Source: Xiphophorus maculatus (taxonomy: Eukaryota > Chordata > Actinopteri > Cyprinodontiformes > Poeciliidae). From it: 64,000 nt of DNA. Shown in pieces: positions 10,601-23,886 of the stretch; positions within the stretch are counted from its first letter, which is position 1, and each line of letters starts with the position of its first letter. Location: positions 4,298,802 to 4,362,801 of the forward strand of contig NC_036445.1 of the NCBI RefSeq assembly GCF_002775205.1. Reading direction: 5' to 3'. The notes under the pieces are model-generated. The model was given only the letters and a program-made list of their open reading frames with translations. It made no database searches and had not been told where the DNA came from. A program made the translations under genes and the position numbers.

Positions 10601-12340
10601 CTATTTCCAGGCATTTGACATGCAAGTGAAATCTCATGTAAAATTAGCAGGCTTCTCCTTTAAGAGAACAAGATACATAGCGCAGTGGATACTTTATTGT
10701 AAGAATACTTATTCACTATTGCCCGATATCTCTTATTTGATCATGATTAGGAATGATGAGAGATTCAAGAACATTTTAAGAACCTAATCTAGGATTTTTT
10801 TGTTAAACCAAAGAATTAGGAATTGTCTCTCCTCTTTTATATTATCTTTCACTTTTTTTTTAGAAAGACATTCACAATGAAAAATACTTTTTGATTGTTT
10901 CAGCTCTCTGTCTTATTTGTGCTGTTCTTAAGATTTTAGAAGCAAATCTTTAAGTTTCTTTGCTGTAAGTTTTGTTTACGCTCACTTAGCTTGAACCAGA
11001 CTGAAACATGTTATCAGCCAAATTATTGACAAGTCCTATCAAAACAAAACATGCTCATGTTAGCATAGGATTTCATTTTTCATAGAAAATGTTGACTGGA
11101 AGATGATTTTGTATCTTCTCTTTTTCTTCACATATTCTCATATTGAACCACACAAGTCTTATTCTTAATTCTTCTTTTAAGATGCTCCGCTTAGGTAGAT
11201 CTTGGTTTAACCTACTTTGTCTTTATCAGAACAGCCTTATTTATTTTTTTTTTTTTGTGGTGTAGATTCAAAATGTCGTAAACATTCTTCAGAGATTTTG
11301 GTTCACATTAATGAGACAGCACCATAAAAGATTAGCAGATTTGTCTACACCTGAATCTTCCGTTCCACAAAATCCCAAAGGTGCGCTGTTAATTTTTAAA
11401 ACCCTTCTATGAGAACTCTAAAGATGGTTGTTTGAAAATCACAATTTCTAAAATACCATCAGCCTTTCCATGTTCAGAGTCACCTATGTTCACCACTCTA
11501 AATCTGTTTTTACCACCATCACCATGTCTAGATGCCAAAAGACATACAGTTGCTGAAAAGGGATTGGCTGCCTAACAAGGCCAGGGTGTACTTAATAAAG
11601 TGGGTGTTGCACATGCTGTAAGACATACTGGGTGTTACATTACTTAAACTCTCTGTCACAGAGCTCCATTAACATGCATGCACTATCATTAGTGCTGGTG
11701 TGATTTATTCACCAAATGTTTGTAGTGTTTGGGGAAGGTGTGATTTGAGATGTTTCATCCAGAGCTTTTCACTGTTAGAAAGTGAGCTGATGTTTTGTGT
11801 TAGCTGCATGATGTCAGATTCACAGGTTGCAGAAATATTTTCATGCCTTCTGGACCTCATGCAGGGAGCTCAGGTTGCATGATATTAAGTGCAGTTTTGA
11901 CTCTGCAGAACTTTGTGAAACGTACGGTAGTTATATAATCAACTACATGATTTACAAAACCCCCCACAACATTATTGGTAAATTTTAAGAAGCTTAAATA
12001 GTTTTTCAGCATTTTTTACCCACTTGTCGACAGTTGTGGGGTCAACTAGATTTCTGACCCAAACTGAGATTAAATGTGCACATCATGCTGGTTATATAAC
12101 TCAATACCCTGGAATCCCAGCCCTAATAATTCTTCTCTTTATTTTGCTGTTTATTTCCCTTATTCTGCCCAAGTGAGCACATTATATCTGACATTTTTGT
12201 TTTTGGAAGGAGGCAGTAGGCATGTGTATTTGGGAAGCGACCCACTGAGAGTAATGAATTTGGACACTGGAGTGTATGTGTTGCAGAAGTGGGCGTGTGT
12301 CGCAGGCGAGCCTGAAGATCTGGTTGGGTAAGAGCTGGGC
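7618..12340 (+). other. Presumed first intron of the 65-residue gene (distal promoter form)
   Basis: No coding exon was recognised. A GC-richer block at about 9230-9560 holds short frames but no domain and may be regulatory. A transposon relic occupies about 11262-11613. Confidence 0.4.
11262..11613 (+). mobile_element. Internally deleted DNA transposon relic (same family as 39448-39720)
   Basis: Contains 'acattcttcagagattttgg', 'cagatttgtctacacctga', 'aatcttccgttccac' and 'aatcccaaaggtgcgctgtt', in the order of a widespread fish DNA transposon. It ends in 'gtgtacttaataaagtg', the reverse complement of that family's CTTTATTAGGTACAC-type terminal repeat. The left end is missing and most of the transposase gene is deleted. 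Confidence 0.6.
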
Positions 12341-12342
12341 TG

Positions 12343-12502
12343 TATAAAAAGGCGGAGCGCAGCGCAGAAGCTCTTTCTCTGGTTCAGGTTCTTCTCTGTT
12401 TGGCATCTGTTAGGAGTTTCTTCTGTCATTTTTTCCCTGTTTGTGGAAGCAGAAGATCCCACTGTTGTGACTGGAGTGATTCTTTCTTCCTTTTTGCAGA
12501 CG
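12343..12502 (+). promoter_or_regulatory. Candidate proximal TATA promoter and 5' UTR exon
   Basis: A strong TATAAAAA box (12343-12350) lies within 'gtataaaaaggcggagcg'. A GT/CACC-type box ('gtgggcgtgtgtc', about 12288-12300) lies about 45 bp upstream. The predicted start near 12375 opens an exon ending at ACG|GTGAGA (12502). It lies about 1 kb before the coding exon of the 65-residue gene and is the better core promoter of the two candidates. Confidence 0.5.
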
Positions 12503-13475
12503 GTGAGAAGACCATCTGTTTTCATAATCAGCTCTTGACTTGAGGAGTACCAAAACAAAACTTGGAATAACAATTTTTTTCTATTAAGGGTGTAACTCCA
12601 CAGGTTGGTGTATTATTGCTTCATGTGTTATGCATCCTCTTCGGTGATTATGCTTAATTTTTTTTCTGGAACATGGATGCCATGTTTAACATAAGTTTCC
12701 AGTATCAAACCCAACATCTTTTTTTCACGAGCCATTGTACATAATTGTTCTTGGACAGGTTTTTTTTTATTTATCATTTATTTTTTTATTTTTTATGAGA
12801 TGAGCTCATCCCATCTCCTGTTTTTACCATCAACCCATTTTTAAATTTTGTTTTACAGTTTGCGCCTCTGTCGTAGTGGGACTGAAAACCATCCCTTTGT
12901 CTTTCTTCCTTTCATCTATTTAGAATCTCGCTGTCCAGTTGTGTAATGCAAAGCCATGTGATCACAAAATTTATAACTGCATTTCTCTTTATACATAAAA
13001 ATGACTTTAGTTCTGCAGTGTCAGTTCATGACGCAGCATGAATACAGTCTCTGTTGCTCTGACCCAGATCTTGATCAAACATGATGATTTAATAACTCAG
13101 AACTGAGGGGAGGGCAAAGGGTGGCGGATTTGGGGGCTTCCCGACTTTGGACGTGTGAAATGAACAGAACTTGTGGCAAAAGAGACAAATCGGAAATAGT
13201 TCCAGATAATATTTTCGATCACACATGTTCTGTACACGTGTGCAGTTTTGTGCCATAGCTTCAGGCAAAGGATGTTCCTTCCTCATGTTTTAGTTTATTT
13301 GCAAGCCAGCACAAAGCAGTACCCTCCTATTTTTAATCTGACTTCAAAAGCTTAGTTTCACTTCTTTGTATGTATTGTTTACATGAAATACATAGCCTAC
13401 ATTTACACTTTTCATTTTTTCACCTGCAGGTCCTGAACCACCCCGGGGGTTCACTGATCCATCATTTCAGGAAAC

Positions 13476-16034
13476 ATGATCATCAGACTGGGCAGGCTCA
13501 CACCTGGATACTTCCGCCTTCTCCAGGTATAAATATAGCGGTATAAATATAAGCATGAGTCAGTGTACGTTGAGGCTAACTATAGTACTTTCACTGCATC
13601 ATTGTATGAAGACAAAAATACAAAAAATATTTAACAATCAGCTCATTGATCATCACAATCTTTTTTTTTCTTTTATAAGCTCAAATAAAAATGTTGAATA
13701 AGCACCCATTAAATGCTACATTAAATTGAATTGGACCTTCTTGCTGTCTCAAACTGGTTAATTGAGCAGGTTAATTAGTCGGCTCTTGTCTGCTCTTGTG
13801 TTGGCTTTTTATCAGAAGCGTTAATTGTAGTCTGACCAACTTTAGTTTTGAAACAAGATTACCTTAAGACTGATGCAATGCACCTTTGTTCTTGCCTGTC
13901 ATAATCAGAAATATTTCATAAAAGCCTAATTTGTCTCTCTTGTAATCAAGCGAAAAATGTTAAAGCCTTCTTTAAGCCAGCTAATCTTCAGTGCGCAGCA
14001 ACAGGTGGTCAGGGTCATGTCCTTTATGAGGTTATAAGAGGTTTCGTCATCACAATGTAATTGGGGGAGCTTATGATTATCATCTCCTTTGTTTCTTTTG
14101 TCATTGTAATCCTCTGTGGGGGGGGCAGCATGTGTCTCCTCCATTGTACATTAATTCTAATTCGTCCATCTTCACTAATTCACAAACAGGGAGCGTTTCT
14201 TGGATGGCTTTAAGAAAACAAAAGAAAGTGACTAGCTTTTAATTTGTATCTGACCCTGTAGCGAGGTTATAATAATATTTTTAATGTACAGACTGGTTGT
14301 TAGTTTAATGATTTCAGACAATTATATGCTTCAGTGAGCGCATTGTTAAATATTCTTTCAAATGAATTTTACTGGAAAACATTAGTAAGACTGAAAATTT
14401 AGGACTAGGGTTATGTCGTCCTGAAATATGTTCTTATTGACAAACCACCCCACCCCCAAACATTATGCTTTTTATAGCAATTCTAGCAGTGTGTTCTTTT
14501 TTTTTTTTTTTTTTTTTTTTTACCATTTTGCTATAAAATGCAGGCCAGCCTTATTGAATACACAGATCTCACTTTATCTTTTTGAACATTGCTTACTCGT
14601 TCCATAAATGAGCTGGTATCACAGTGTGGGCAGCTCAAATGCCTGATCTGTATGTAGAAAAAGGTGGTGCTACACCTGGAGAAAAATCACAACAGAATCC
14701 ATCCCTGTGCACAGGACACTGTTCCCCTTTTATAAAGTATCATGCTAAATCTTTAATGGCTGTTTCTGTTTGGGCACATAGGCAAGATTTCTAAAATTAG
14801 TCTTTTAAGCTTTTCAGGAGAGAACCTGTCTTGACATGCAGATGCATCTCAAAAAATTGGAATAAGACTGAAAAGTTATTTTTATAATTCCAGTCAAAAA
14901 GTGAATCGTGTGTGTCTAGACTGTTGTATTAATGTATATCTCTGCTAAAAGTTATGATGTCCCAAGATTTAACATCTCAAGAAATTAGAGTATTAAGGGA
15001 ATATATAATATGCATTTCGGTATATTAATTTAGTGATATGGCCAACACAATAATGGGGAAGACTGATGACTCAACTGGTGTCCAGCAGAAACTCATTGAC
15101 ACCACCCACAAGTGTAACCCACAAAAAGCCATGGCTAAAACAGATGGCTGTCTAGAGTTACGTTTCAAAGAATATTAATGGAAAAGTTAGGTGGAAGAAA
15201 AAAAGTGCAATTAATGAAATTTCTAAACTCAGTAACAATTTGGGGAGGAATCCATTCTGCTATTGTTTGTCCACTGTGTGTTTTTATTTTTATTTTTTTC
15301 AAGTTCAAAGTCAGTTTTCTGACAGAAAATCTTTATCCCTTGCCTATCAAAGACTTATAAAGATGCTGATTTAATTTCCTGGCAGAAATTAGCATTTGGG
15401 CTTACTGCCAAAAGTAACTAAGCCAGGTTTATTGCCCATAGCATAGTTGTTTATTTGGCCTCAACACTGCCCTGATCTACTTTCAAGATAAAGATGAGAG
15501 ACATCAGAGCCAGAGCAGCTAAAGGCAGCTGTTAATGCAAGCTGAGCTTCCTTAACACCTCAGTAGAACCACAGGCTCATCACCTCCATGTCGAGCTGCA
15601 TTGATGCAGTAATTAATGCAAAATAAGTCTTGACATGGACATAATCTTCAGCAGGCTGACATTTCTGTATAAAAAACAAACTTTTTAAATTCTCATTAGC
15701 GATACGACATAATCGACAACATATACTGAAAAATGCTTGAAATAATTGCTTTCATATAATTTGAGCTTAACCTTTTCAACTTAATTAACATTCTAATGAT
15801 ATTTTAATTTGAGATGCACGTGTAGTACCATATAAGTTTATATGTCCAACCAGTAACCTTTGTCTAATTTCTTTTCTGTCTCTGCAGAGGCAGGTCGCTG
15901 GTGAGGTCCAAACGCAGCCGCATGACCGCACCGTCAACCAGATCGCCATGATGCTGGCCATCATGGGTCTGAGTCTGTCCTACTACAGTGCCAAACAGAT
16001 GACAGAGAAGGTCCAAGTCCAGCCTGCAGCCTGA
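13476..16034 (+). CDS. 65-residue single-pass membrane micropeptide (unrecognised)
   Basis: Two coding exons: 13476-13526 (17 codons) and 15888-16034 (48 codons plus TGA), joined in phase 0 by CAG|GTATAA and TCTCTGCAG|AG sites. The first exon begins at about 13430 after CACCTGCAG. The product starts with a basic, amphipathic segment (MIIRLGRLTPGYFRLLQRQ) that looks like a mitochondrial presequence or anchor. A polar stretch follows, then one hydrophobic segment at about residues 36-52 (IAMMLAIMGLSLSYYSA) and a short polar tail ending VQPAA. I do not recognise the family. Size and layout resemble small inner-mitochondrial-membrane or other small integral membrane proteins. Coding status rests on clean splice sites, sensible codons, an in-frame join, good promoter candidates upstream and a poly(A) signal at 16956-16961. 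Confidence 0.7.
13527..15887 (+). other. Intron of the 65-residue gene
   Basis: GT-AG intron of 2.36 kb. It carries a poly(T) tract at 14497-14521 and a mariner/Tc1-type relic at about 14833-15225, both in non-coding sequence. Confidence 0.65.
14833..15225 (+). mobile_element. Degraded mariner/Tc1-type element, left part
   Basis: The end sequence 'gatgcatctcaaaaaattgg' is followed by 'gtgtccagcagaaactcatt', 'gacaccacccacaag', 'cacaaaaagccatggctaaa' and 'agaatattaatggaaaagtt'. This is the order of a widespread fish mariner-like transposase gene (N-terminal helix-turn-helix region). The frame is broken and the 3' half is missing. A different part of apparently the same family lies at about 61185-61360. 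Confidence 0.65.
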
Positions 16035-16965
16035 AGAGGCTCGGTCGCTCCAGAATCTGGAGATGACAGATGAACCAATGAGAACCGGAGGAAGAAACGG
16101 AAGTAAAGGGAGGAAGAAAGGCACAGTGGTGTGTCTCGGGACAGCACTTTTCTTACCTTAGTCGTCGATCACACCCTTCCACTGACTTCCTGGGATCCTT
16201 CACACATCACCAGCAGAACATTCAGGGTCAAATAAAAAATAATTCCCATTTTCTGGTGCCAGGACCTTCAACAATTTGGGAGATTTACTTATCTGGGGTC
16301 ATGGGGAGAACTGGTTTTAGTCTGTGGAAACCAGCTCACTGCCAAACGAGTCTGAGCATTAGTCATTACAAAGGTGCGTGCTTGCAGGATGCCATCAGTG
16401 CTATAAAAAGGAGAAAAACTTTCACTGTGAAGCAAATTTTGTCCAAAAAGTGTTATATTTTCTGAATTCTCCTTTTTAAGGGATGGCTGACTGAGCTGTG
16501 CCTCCTGATGAAGTGATGGCAGACCCAGAACAAGACTAAAAGGGGATGATACGTTACCTTTAATCCTTTTGACTTTTTTGTTTTTTGTTCCTCTTCCAGA
16601 ATTTTATAGAGCCTCAGAACAGATCAGAATCTGTGATGTCGGGCTATATGCCAGCTGTGTCTGTCAGTAAATATTTGCACAAAACTATCGAAACCTTTTG
16701 AAATGCTAAAGTGGAATCTGCAAAGGGACTCCAAAATACTCAATGTTTAATGTGTGTTTTCATTGTTTTAACAATTCACAAGTCCTCTGTGTGTGACTGT
16801 TGAGAGCCTTTCTTGCAGGATCTACAAATGCTAGTGCAATTGTGAAATGTTAGTGAAATGCATGTACATGTAGAAATGTAATCATTGCAATCTTCACGAG
16901 TCTTGTTTTTTTTTTATTGATGAATGAATGTTTCACTTTATTTTTGCAATGATTTAATAAAGCTG
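16035..16965 (+). promoter_or_regulatory. 3' UTR of the 65-residue gene with poly(A) signal
   Basis: Runs from the TGA at 16034 to an AATAAA at 16956-16961. Open frames inside it (for example 16256-16465) have no recognisable domain. Confidence 0.6.
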
Positions 16966-19900
16966 TGAATATTTTAAGAGATTTCAAGCGGATGTTTGAT
17001 AACGTTGGAAGAGTCTCGAGGTTGGCACATTGAGCTGCAGCGTGACATTGTTTCCTGCATCTGAGAATCTGTGGTGTCATCTGCACGCAACAGGATGCGG
17101 TTGGCCTGACTCGCGTGTTATGTCTCCTAAGTGAGACTGCATTTTAATTTTCTTTTCTTATCCTGCTGGTGCCCCATTTGCAAATGCAAGCCCTAATTTA
17201 TAGCTAGCTGCAAACATGTGATTTTGGAGGAGTGTAAAATGCTGTTTAGGGTGTATATTATGGGAAAAGGCCATTTAAGCTGATTTTTTTGTCACAGAAT
17301 ATTAATGCAACCTCCAATACATGGACATAAAGCATAGAAATTCAACAGAAATTGTCGACAGCTACTCTGTTTTCCCGGTTATTTTGCAGGGCGTGGAGTT
17401 GTTCTGTGTTTGCATGGCTGCTCCCGGCTGATGTGATGCCCTGTGACAGTCTGAGTTCTCGTTGGGCGCCACGTGACCCTCCCAAAACCTCTGCCCACGC
17501 CACTAGCTCCTCCCATTCGCTCTCTACCTTGCATGTCACTGGGTAAAAATCTCACTTTGGCATCTACGTGATGATGGCATGAGAACACAACCCCAAATGA
17601 AGAGTGACCATTGGTTGACCGCTGAAGCGTCACAATAATCGGCCTGGTTCTGTGGCGGAGAGACAGAAGGATGCGGATTAGGTCATTGGTGGGGATTGTG
17701 GGTGGGATTAGCATTCAGTGTTTAGATTACAGGTTATAATTTGCAAAACATATATGCATTTACAACACATATCCAAAATCTCAGAGTGAGAGGTTTTTTA
17801 GATTTGTTTTGAGGAAGAAGACGGTTTGAGTAAGTAGTTTGGCACATTTAACCCTGAAAAAGATATAAATCAGACTGTAAAGCCGTCCCTGATCTAATTT
17901 CTATCTTTAAATAAACAAATGTCAACATCAGGAACCTTGACGAACATAAATGTTGACAAATGGGGCTTACATTTGTCAACATTTATGACAAATGTAATAT
18001 TTATGTCAAAGCAACTTTGGGAGTGTTGCTTGTTTTTGTACCATGTTTGTTGGTTGTTTTTAATAGATACATATTTACCCAGATTATGAATATAAAGCAT
18101 TTGAAGCACTTTTAGATCAAGAGGTACTGAATAATTTTGATTTGTTGCTCATTTGAAATAAAGACTATATATCTGATGCTAGATCCATTTATTGGCACCG
18201 TTTATACAAAAAGCCTGCAGATATATTCTGGTTTTATTGCTGTAACTTGATCTTCTGATGATTTTGGAAAAATCCAACCTTCAACTTGAGAAGGGGCAAC
18301 CATTATTGTTTCCCTTACTCCTAAAACTTTTTGTATTAGCAGTACTTTTGAATTTCTTTTTATAAACACACATTTGTTTTGAGATGTGCTTTGAACACAT
18401 CAGCTCACATTTTAACCCCCCTACTGCAGTCGGGCTGTGGAGACGGCAGCATGCACGTGCCAGGTTTGAGCATGTTGCCGGACGGGAGACTGCGAGGGAC
18501 AGCATGGAGGGGGTGGGTCACTCTTAGTTAGTTTCCACATGGAGCGCCGCTGATGTGGCTGCTGTCAAACGTGCAGACTGCAGAGAACACTGGCTCTGAG
18601 ATCCTGGATAGTCCCGCCCTGCGACACAATCAGCAGCAGCCAAGCCAGTCGAACAATATAGATTTATTGAAAATACTCTGTACTATAAACATTGTCTTTT
18701 TATTAAAATGAAATAAAGTTGTGCCCATCAGTCTGCTCTGTCAGTGATGTGTAGCTGCGTACTCTGTCTCTTAATCTGTTTTTTCTCCCTATGGCTTTAA
18801 TTTTGTTGGTATTAACCACAAAGCTGCTTATCTCTGATTTAAGAGCATTTTTCCCCAACAGAGTTTGTTTTTTCTGCTAATGACTTCCAGATGATGTCAT
18901 CCAGCCTCAATGAAATTAATGATTAATATCTACAATAACCAGGCTTGAAATAAGAGCAGACAATGGAAGCTAATTTTCATTTTAAAAGTTTCCTGGAGAT
19001 TTCCATTACTATTAGCCACAATCTAAGTGATACTGACCACATATGGCAATCTACACATTAATACTGCAGTGCATAACATTTAGAAAATGTATATTTTTTA
19101 CATATTTGCTGAAATTGTCCCTATGTCATGACAGTATATGAAACAGATAATCTGTGAAAAAATCCTCTGCCTTAGTGCTGTCAATCATGTTGGATGTGTG
19201 CCACTCAAACAAACTTACCCATATTCATTGCAATAAGACGTTTTAAATCAATGAGACTCACAAACAAGCATGACAGGTTTTCATGTTTATGTCGTAACTC
19301 TGCACTGATAAGGACGATGATAAAGGAAGTAGGAAAAAAAAACCTGCCAGGAAATTTATTTTCTTTCCTGCTGTTACAAACAGAAACATGTAGCAGTAGT
19401 TAAATGCTACAGGGAATTTATCCTGGAATCATACTTTTGTCAGAGTAAGACTTAAGGCTAAAATTTTCAGCTGCAATTACTTAAAATGGATTTGATGTGA
19501 AAAACAAAATATTTTGTGGAACAGCATCTCATGCCATGTATACAGAACAGTTAAATATGATGTGCTATGGAGTATTCCTGGCTTTCTTCAAAAGGTTCCT
19601 GGGAGCTTTATCAAAAAAACAACATGTTAATCTGTCCAACATATGAATTAAATTTACAGAAAATTCTGGTGACTTGTTCAAGAAAACTAAAAATGGGTCA
19701 TTGCTTGATTTTTCAACAGGATCTATCCAGCAATGAATATGGAGTTCTTAAATTGTTTCTAGAATTATTTTAGTCTGTTTTCTGTTGTTTTTTTGCCTCT
19801 ATTATTTTTAATGTATAATCATTTTTCATGGCTGTTATAAATTCTTGACATACAGAAAAGTACTTTTTAAAGTTCACTTGTGTAAGTTCAGTATACACTA

Positions 19901-22778
19901 TATATTTTTCAAATTGGTGATTTAATAATATTGATTTATGGAATGCGTCCCACTTTCAAAAGGTGACAGAACAATTTCAGCAAAATTATTTGGAGATCCT
20001 AACAATGGTTCTTGCACTCATCATTTTGTGCAGCAAAAAAAATAAAGATAATTCATGTTAGACTTTCTCTCTTTTTTGTTGCTAGTTTCATAGTTTATTT
20101 CAGCTAAGTTTCGTCATCCTGAAATCATTTCTGCTTTTTCATCTGGCACAAAGCTACTTCCCAGTTGTCCTTCCCCTCTCCACATTTACTTTATCAGTAA
20201 ATAAGTTTAACCGTTTCACATTAAAATTGTAAATTCAAAAATCATAGATTTTTCTGTATGTTTTGAATTGTTTCCAGTCTGTATGTTTAGACTGACCTGC
20301 TGAATTGGAAAAAAAAATAAAAAAAACATTTTGTTTTTTGTATTAGTTTGAGTAAATGGACGTTTGAAGATGTTCTATAAACAGAATAACACCAAGTAGA
20401 AAAACACCAGTTATGAAAGCATTCATTCTGATTCAGACAGTTCTCTTTGTTAATTAAGATCCACATCCTGATATTGTTGTTTTAATCCCCTCATGGTTTT
20501 GACGGGGACGGCTTTCATTGAGCCACTGTACAAACGAAGCACAGACTCTGATTTCCTGACTCTAATGCTGGGGAATGCTTTGAAAACACCAGCGGCTGTG
20601 GGAGCCAGAGCTGGAAATAGGCAGTGGTTTGGGAATTATAGACTCTCTCTCCCTGCCTTTTAAATGCTTCATATTCTCTTCTTTGCTGCCCCTTGACAAT
20701 TGTCTCTGTCATTAAAAGTTGCATAAAATGTCACTTAAGACCATAAAAAGCATTTGCGGAGGTTTTTTTTTTTTTATATGAAAGTAGATAACCTTGACCA
20801 GATTACCACTTTTATCTGTTAGGTTTTAACTTTTTATCTGCAGAAATATTTATCAAAGACGTCTGGAATTTTGTCTATTTATTTCATTTTTTATTGCATG
20901 TTGCTTCTTATCTTGGCTTTTATTTTAGTCCTAAAGTTAGAGCAAACTTAAAATTAGTAAATTCTTAGGAATATCACCTCTCTTATCTTGTTTGGACTTT
21001 ATGTGCTATCCCCCTGAAATAATGTATTTATAGATCCAGTGATATAATTCTCAGTTACATTATATTTATAGTGAGATTAAAATGCACACAATTGGATTCT
21101 GTTTATTCTATGTATTACATCAAATACAGTGTCTTCACAATAAATGCCTGAAAGATATGTTTAAATTTGTATGAAGATATGACGCCTAACGGTTACGTTT
21201 GTGCATTTCTCTGTTCATCAACCTAAATTTTCATGTCTGCCTAAACTTTTAAAGTAGGCTGGGTGATTTACCGTCAGTGTGCTGAGGCAAGGTGAGCTAA
21301 TATTTCGCCCTTATATTGATGATACTACATAATGCATTTGCTACATGCCATCTGCTTATACCTGCACATTATTGGCTTTATTGCGTGAGCTTGCATGCTG
21401 GAATCTGTATTGAGTGTACACATCAAATTCAAAAACAGTCCTTTTAACTTGACGTACATTAAACACATGCCTGGATAGTGCCACATATGTTGATCAGACC
21501 CCAACATCAGTTGCTCTACTCTGTTTACCAATTCCCCTTTCAACACCCTTTTCTCTATTTCCTTCTCTATCATGGCTGCATCATGCAGCACCTGATTACG
21601 TTCCAGCTACACCATGTTGTCAATCAGGAGTTCCACACCCAAAGCTGCTATAAAGACAGTCCTGAGTTGAATGATAGATCCCGCTTTCTAATCCCTTCAT
21701 GTCATCTCTTGGGCCATCTGAATCTTTGCATCTAATCTTTCCTTGGCAGCAGCCTCCATCGCTTTTTTACAAGGCAAATGAGGCCAGCGTAGGTTAATTT
21801 TGGATCAAACATTTGAAGACAGGTGTGAGTAGATACTGGAGAGCAGAGACATGTGGGGATTCATCTGAATGTAGGTCGTAAACTCAGTGGCTTTGTCCAG
21901 TTAGAACTGGTGGGCTCACTCAGCACTTGAAAATTTACTGCCACTGCAGTCTTGCGAAATATCTTCCGAACAAAATTGGCTCCTCATTGAAAGGAGAAGC
22001 TGTCAGTTCATAAGTTAGGATGTAATCCCCAGTACTATGGGTGAATGAGGCTGCAGCTCATATGTTAAGTAAATAAATCATACTTACACAGAAAAACAAA
22101 ATCCAAAACTTCAGTTATAAGGACTTATTTTGGTAAGTTCTGGTCCAATATTTTTATATGTAAACAAATGAATTCTTGCAGAGAAAATACAGGTAAAGTC
22201 ATGTGGGAAGATCAGCTTTCATGTTGACATGCCAGTCCATTCATATTTCAAAGACTAAGAAGCTGAACTGAAGAAGTCGCTTCTAATTACAGCATTTTAT
22301 CTGTCTCATTAAGTTCATGTTAAAACAGAGGTAAAAATATAGTTTATCACAGTAATGATTTGGTGTTTTAAATGCATTAAAGTTTGATAGTTGTGTTTTT
22401 GACTGTTTTTAGAGCCATATTTCTGTTGTTGGTTAAGAAAATGGTCAAGGATGGAAACACTGAGAAGACATACCCTTCTAATTTGATAGAAGGACATCAA
22501 TGTGAAATCATACTGGTTTTGGTCTCAGTCGGGCTTGTATGCCTTTTTTCATAAGCCAACCCTGGTGTTTATCATAGCTCAAAAGGAAGTGGGGGTAAGG
22601 ATTTTTTTTCTTCAACAAGGGTGTATATTTGGGCATATTAGAGTTTTGCAGGGAATGTGTGTACGTGTGTGATTCTTAGGTGACAAAAAATAAAAAATTA
22701 CACTAGAAAAGATTCAGCATCAACATACACTGCTTTACTGCAGCAGACACTTTCATAGCAGAAGTAGCAAATAATCAA
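16966..22778. other. Gene-poor intergenic DNA
   Basis: No exon was recognised. GC-richer islets lie at about 17380-17720 (CCAAT boxes and repeated GGATTA-like motifs) and about 18410-18640 (contains CACGTG). They may be regulatory but carry no supported gene. A perfect hairpin lies at 17945-17987. Confidence 0.45.
17945..17987. repeat. Perfect 18-bp inverted repeat (hairpin)
   Basis: CATAAATGTTGACAAATG (17945-17962) and its exact reverse complement (17970-17987) are separated by the 7-nt loop GGGCTTA. A third copy of the inner motif (GACAAATG, 17987-17994) allows an alternative fold with 17970-17977. Confidence 0.85.
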
Positions 22779-23017
22779 TCCTCCACCAGTGTTTCTCAAT
22801 TCCGGTCCTCAGGGACCGCTGCCCTGCATGTTTTAGGTGTTTATCTTCTGCCACACACCTGACTTGAATAAGTGGGTGATTAACAGGCTTCTACAACACT
22901 TGATGGCATGCAGAGGTCATATAATCTTTTGAATCAGCTGTTCTGGAACAGAGACACATTTAAGCTATGCAGGGCAGTGGTCCATAATGACTGCAGTTGA
23001 GAAACACTGACCTACAC
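22779..23017. mobile_element. hAT-type MITE (copy 1)
   Basis: The element spans 22787-23009. Its ends are CAGTGTTTCTCAATTCC and, inverted, GAGAAACACTG. It is flanked by 8-bp repeats TCCTCCAC (22779-22786) and ACCTACAC (23010-23017), 6 of 8 identical. The interior (ctgccctgcatgtttt, gccacacacctg, gtgattaacaggcttct) is shared with the copy at 29890-30114. There is no coding capacity. Confidence 0.8.
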
Positions 23018-23886
23018 CAACAAGGTTAGGATCAAGGTTAACACTGGTGCAAATGTAAATAAGCCAAACACTAAAGAAGATGCTCACATATCTTCACAAA
23101 CTGACTTTTTCTCTGTTGCTCTTCACCAGAGCTTTCTGTCTTTTCTGAGCATGCTCAAAATGTTTTATGCTATGTAACACCTGAGTTTTTTTTTAACTGT
23201 CAATAGATTAGTATCAGAATGAGTGTCCAGGTGTTACTCTGATTCTTTCAAGGCAGCAAGTTTTTTTTTTCCTTCATTAGAAATCTACTGTGTGACTGAA
23301 TGTGTTTTTTCCTCTTGGTTCTGAGCTTTAGAGTCCTGTTAAGCAAAATGGCAGGCCTTGTGGTTGGAGAAGCGCCTCCAGCTACGCTGAATGTAACCAC
23401 GTAGCCGGTTTGAACAAGTTTACAGTCGGGAGGAAAAAACATGTTCTGTACAGAGAATATGAAAGGATGGGGTTGGGACTTGAAAGCACTGTTGCTATCC
23501 AGCAAAAGTGACCTTGCAGTCTTTTAACCAAATACATGCATATGCATATCAACACACAAGCTCTCAGGTACATTTAAAAAAACATTCATGGTGGTGTTTT
23601 TGTGTAGGTGCGTGTGTACGTGTGCAGCCGTTAAAGTCAAACACTGATTCCTCTCTAAAATAAACAAATTGTGTCACATTGCCAAATGTTCCTCCTCATA
23701 CCAGTGATACTTCACAACAAGGAGACTATTCCAGCATGCAGACATGATTCTAAGATCTTGTTGTGACTAAAAGCGGATCTGAAAACAAATGACAGCAAAT
23801 CACAGTGCTGGAAAACAGAGGTTTACGTATCAGTTGCACAATGTACCAGTGTTATGTTCATTTCTATCTTACTTATATTTTCCATT

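Noticed and set aside
12160..12573. Minus-strand open frame of 137 codons over the proximal promoter
   Set aside because: It overlaps a strong plus-strand TATA promoter and has no domain or start context.
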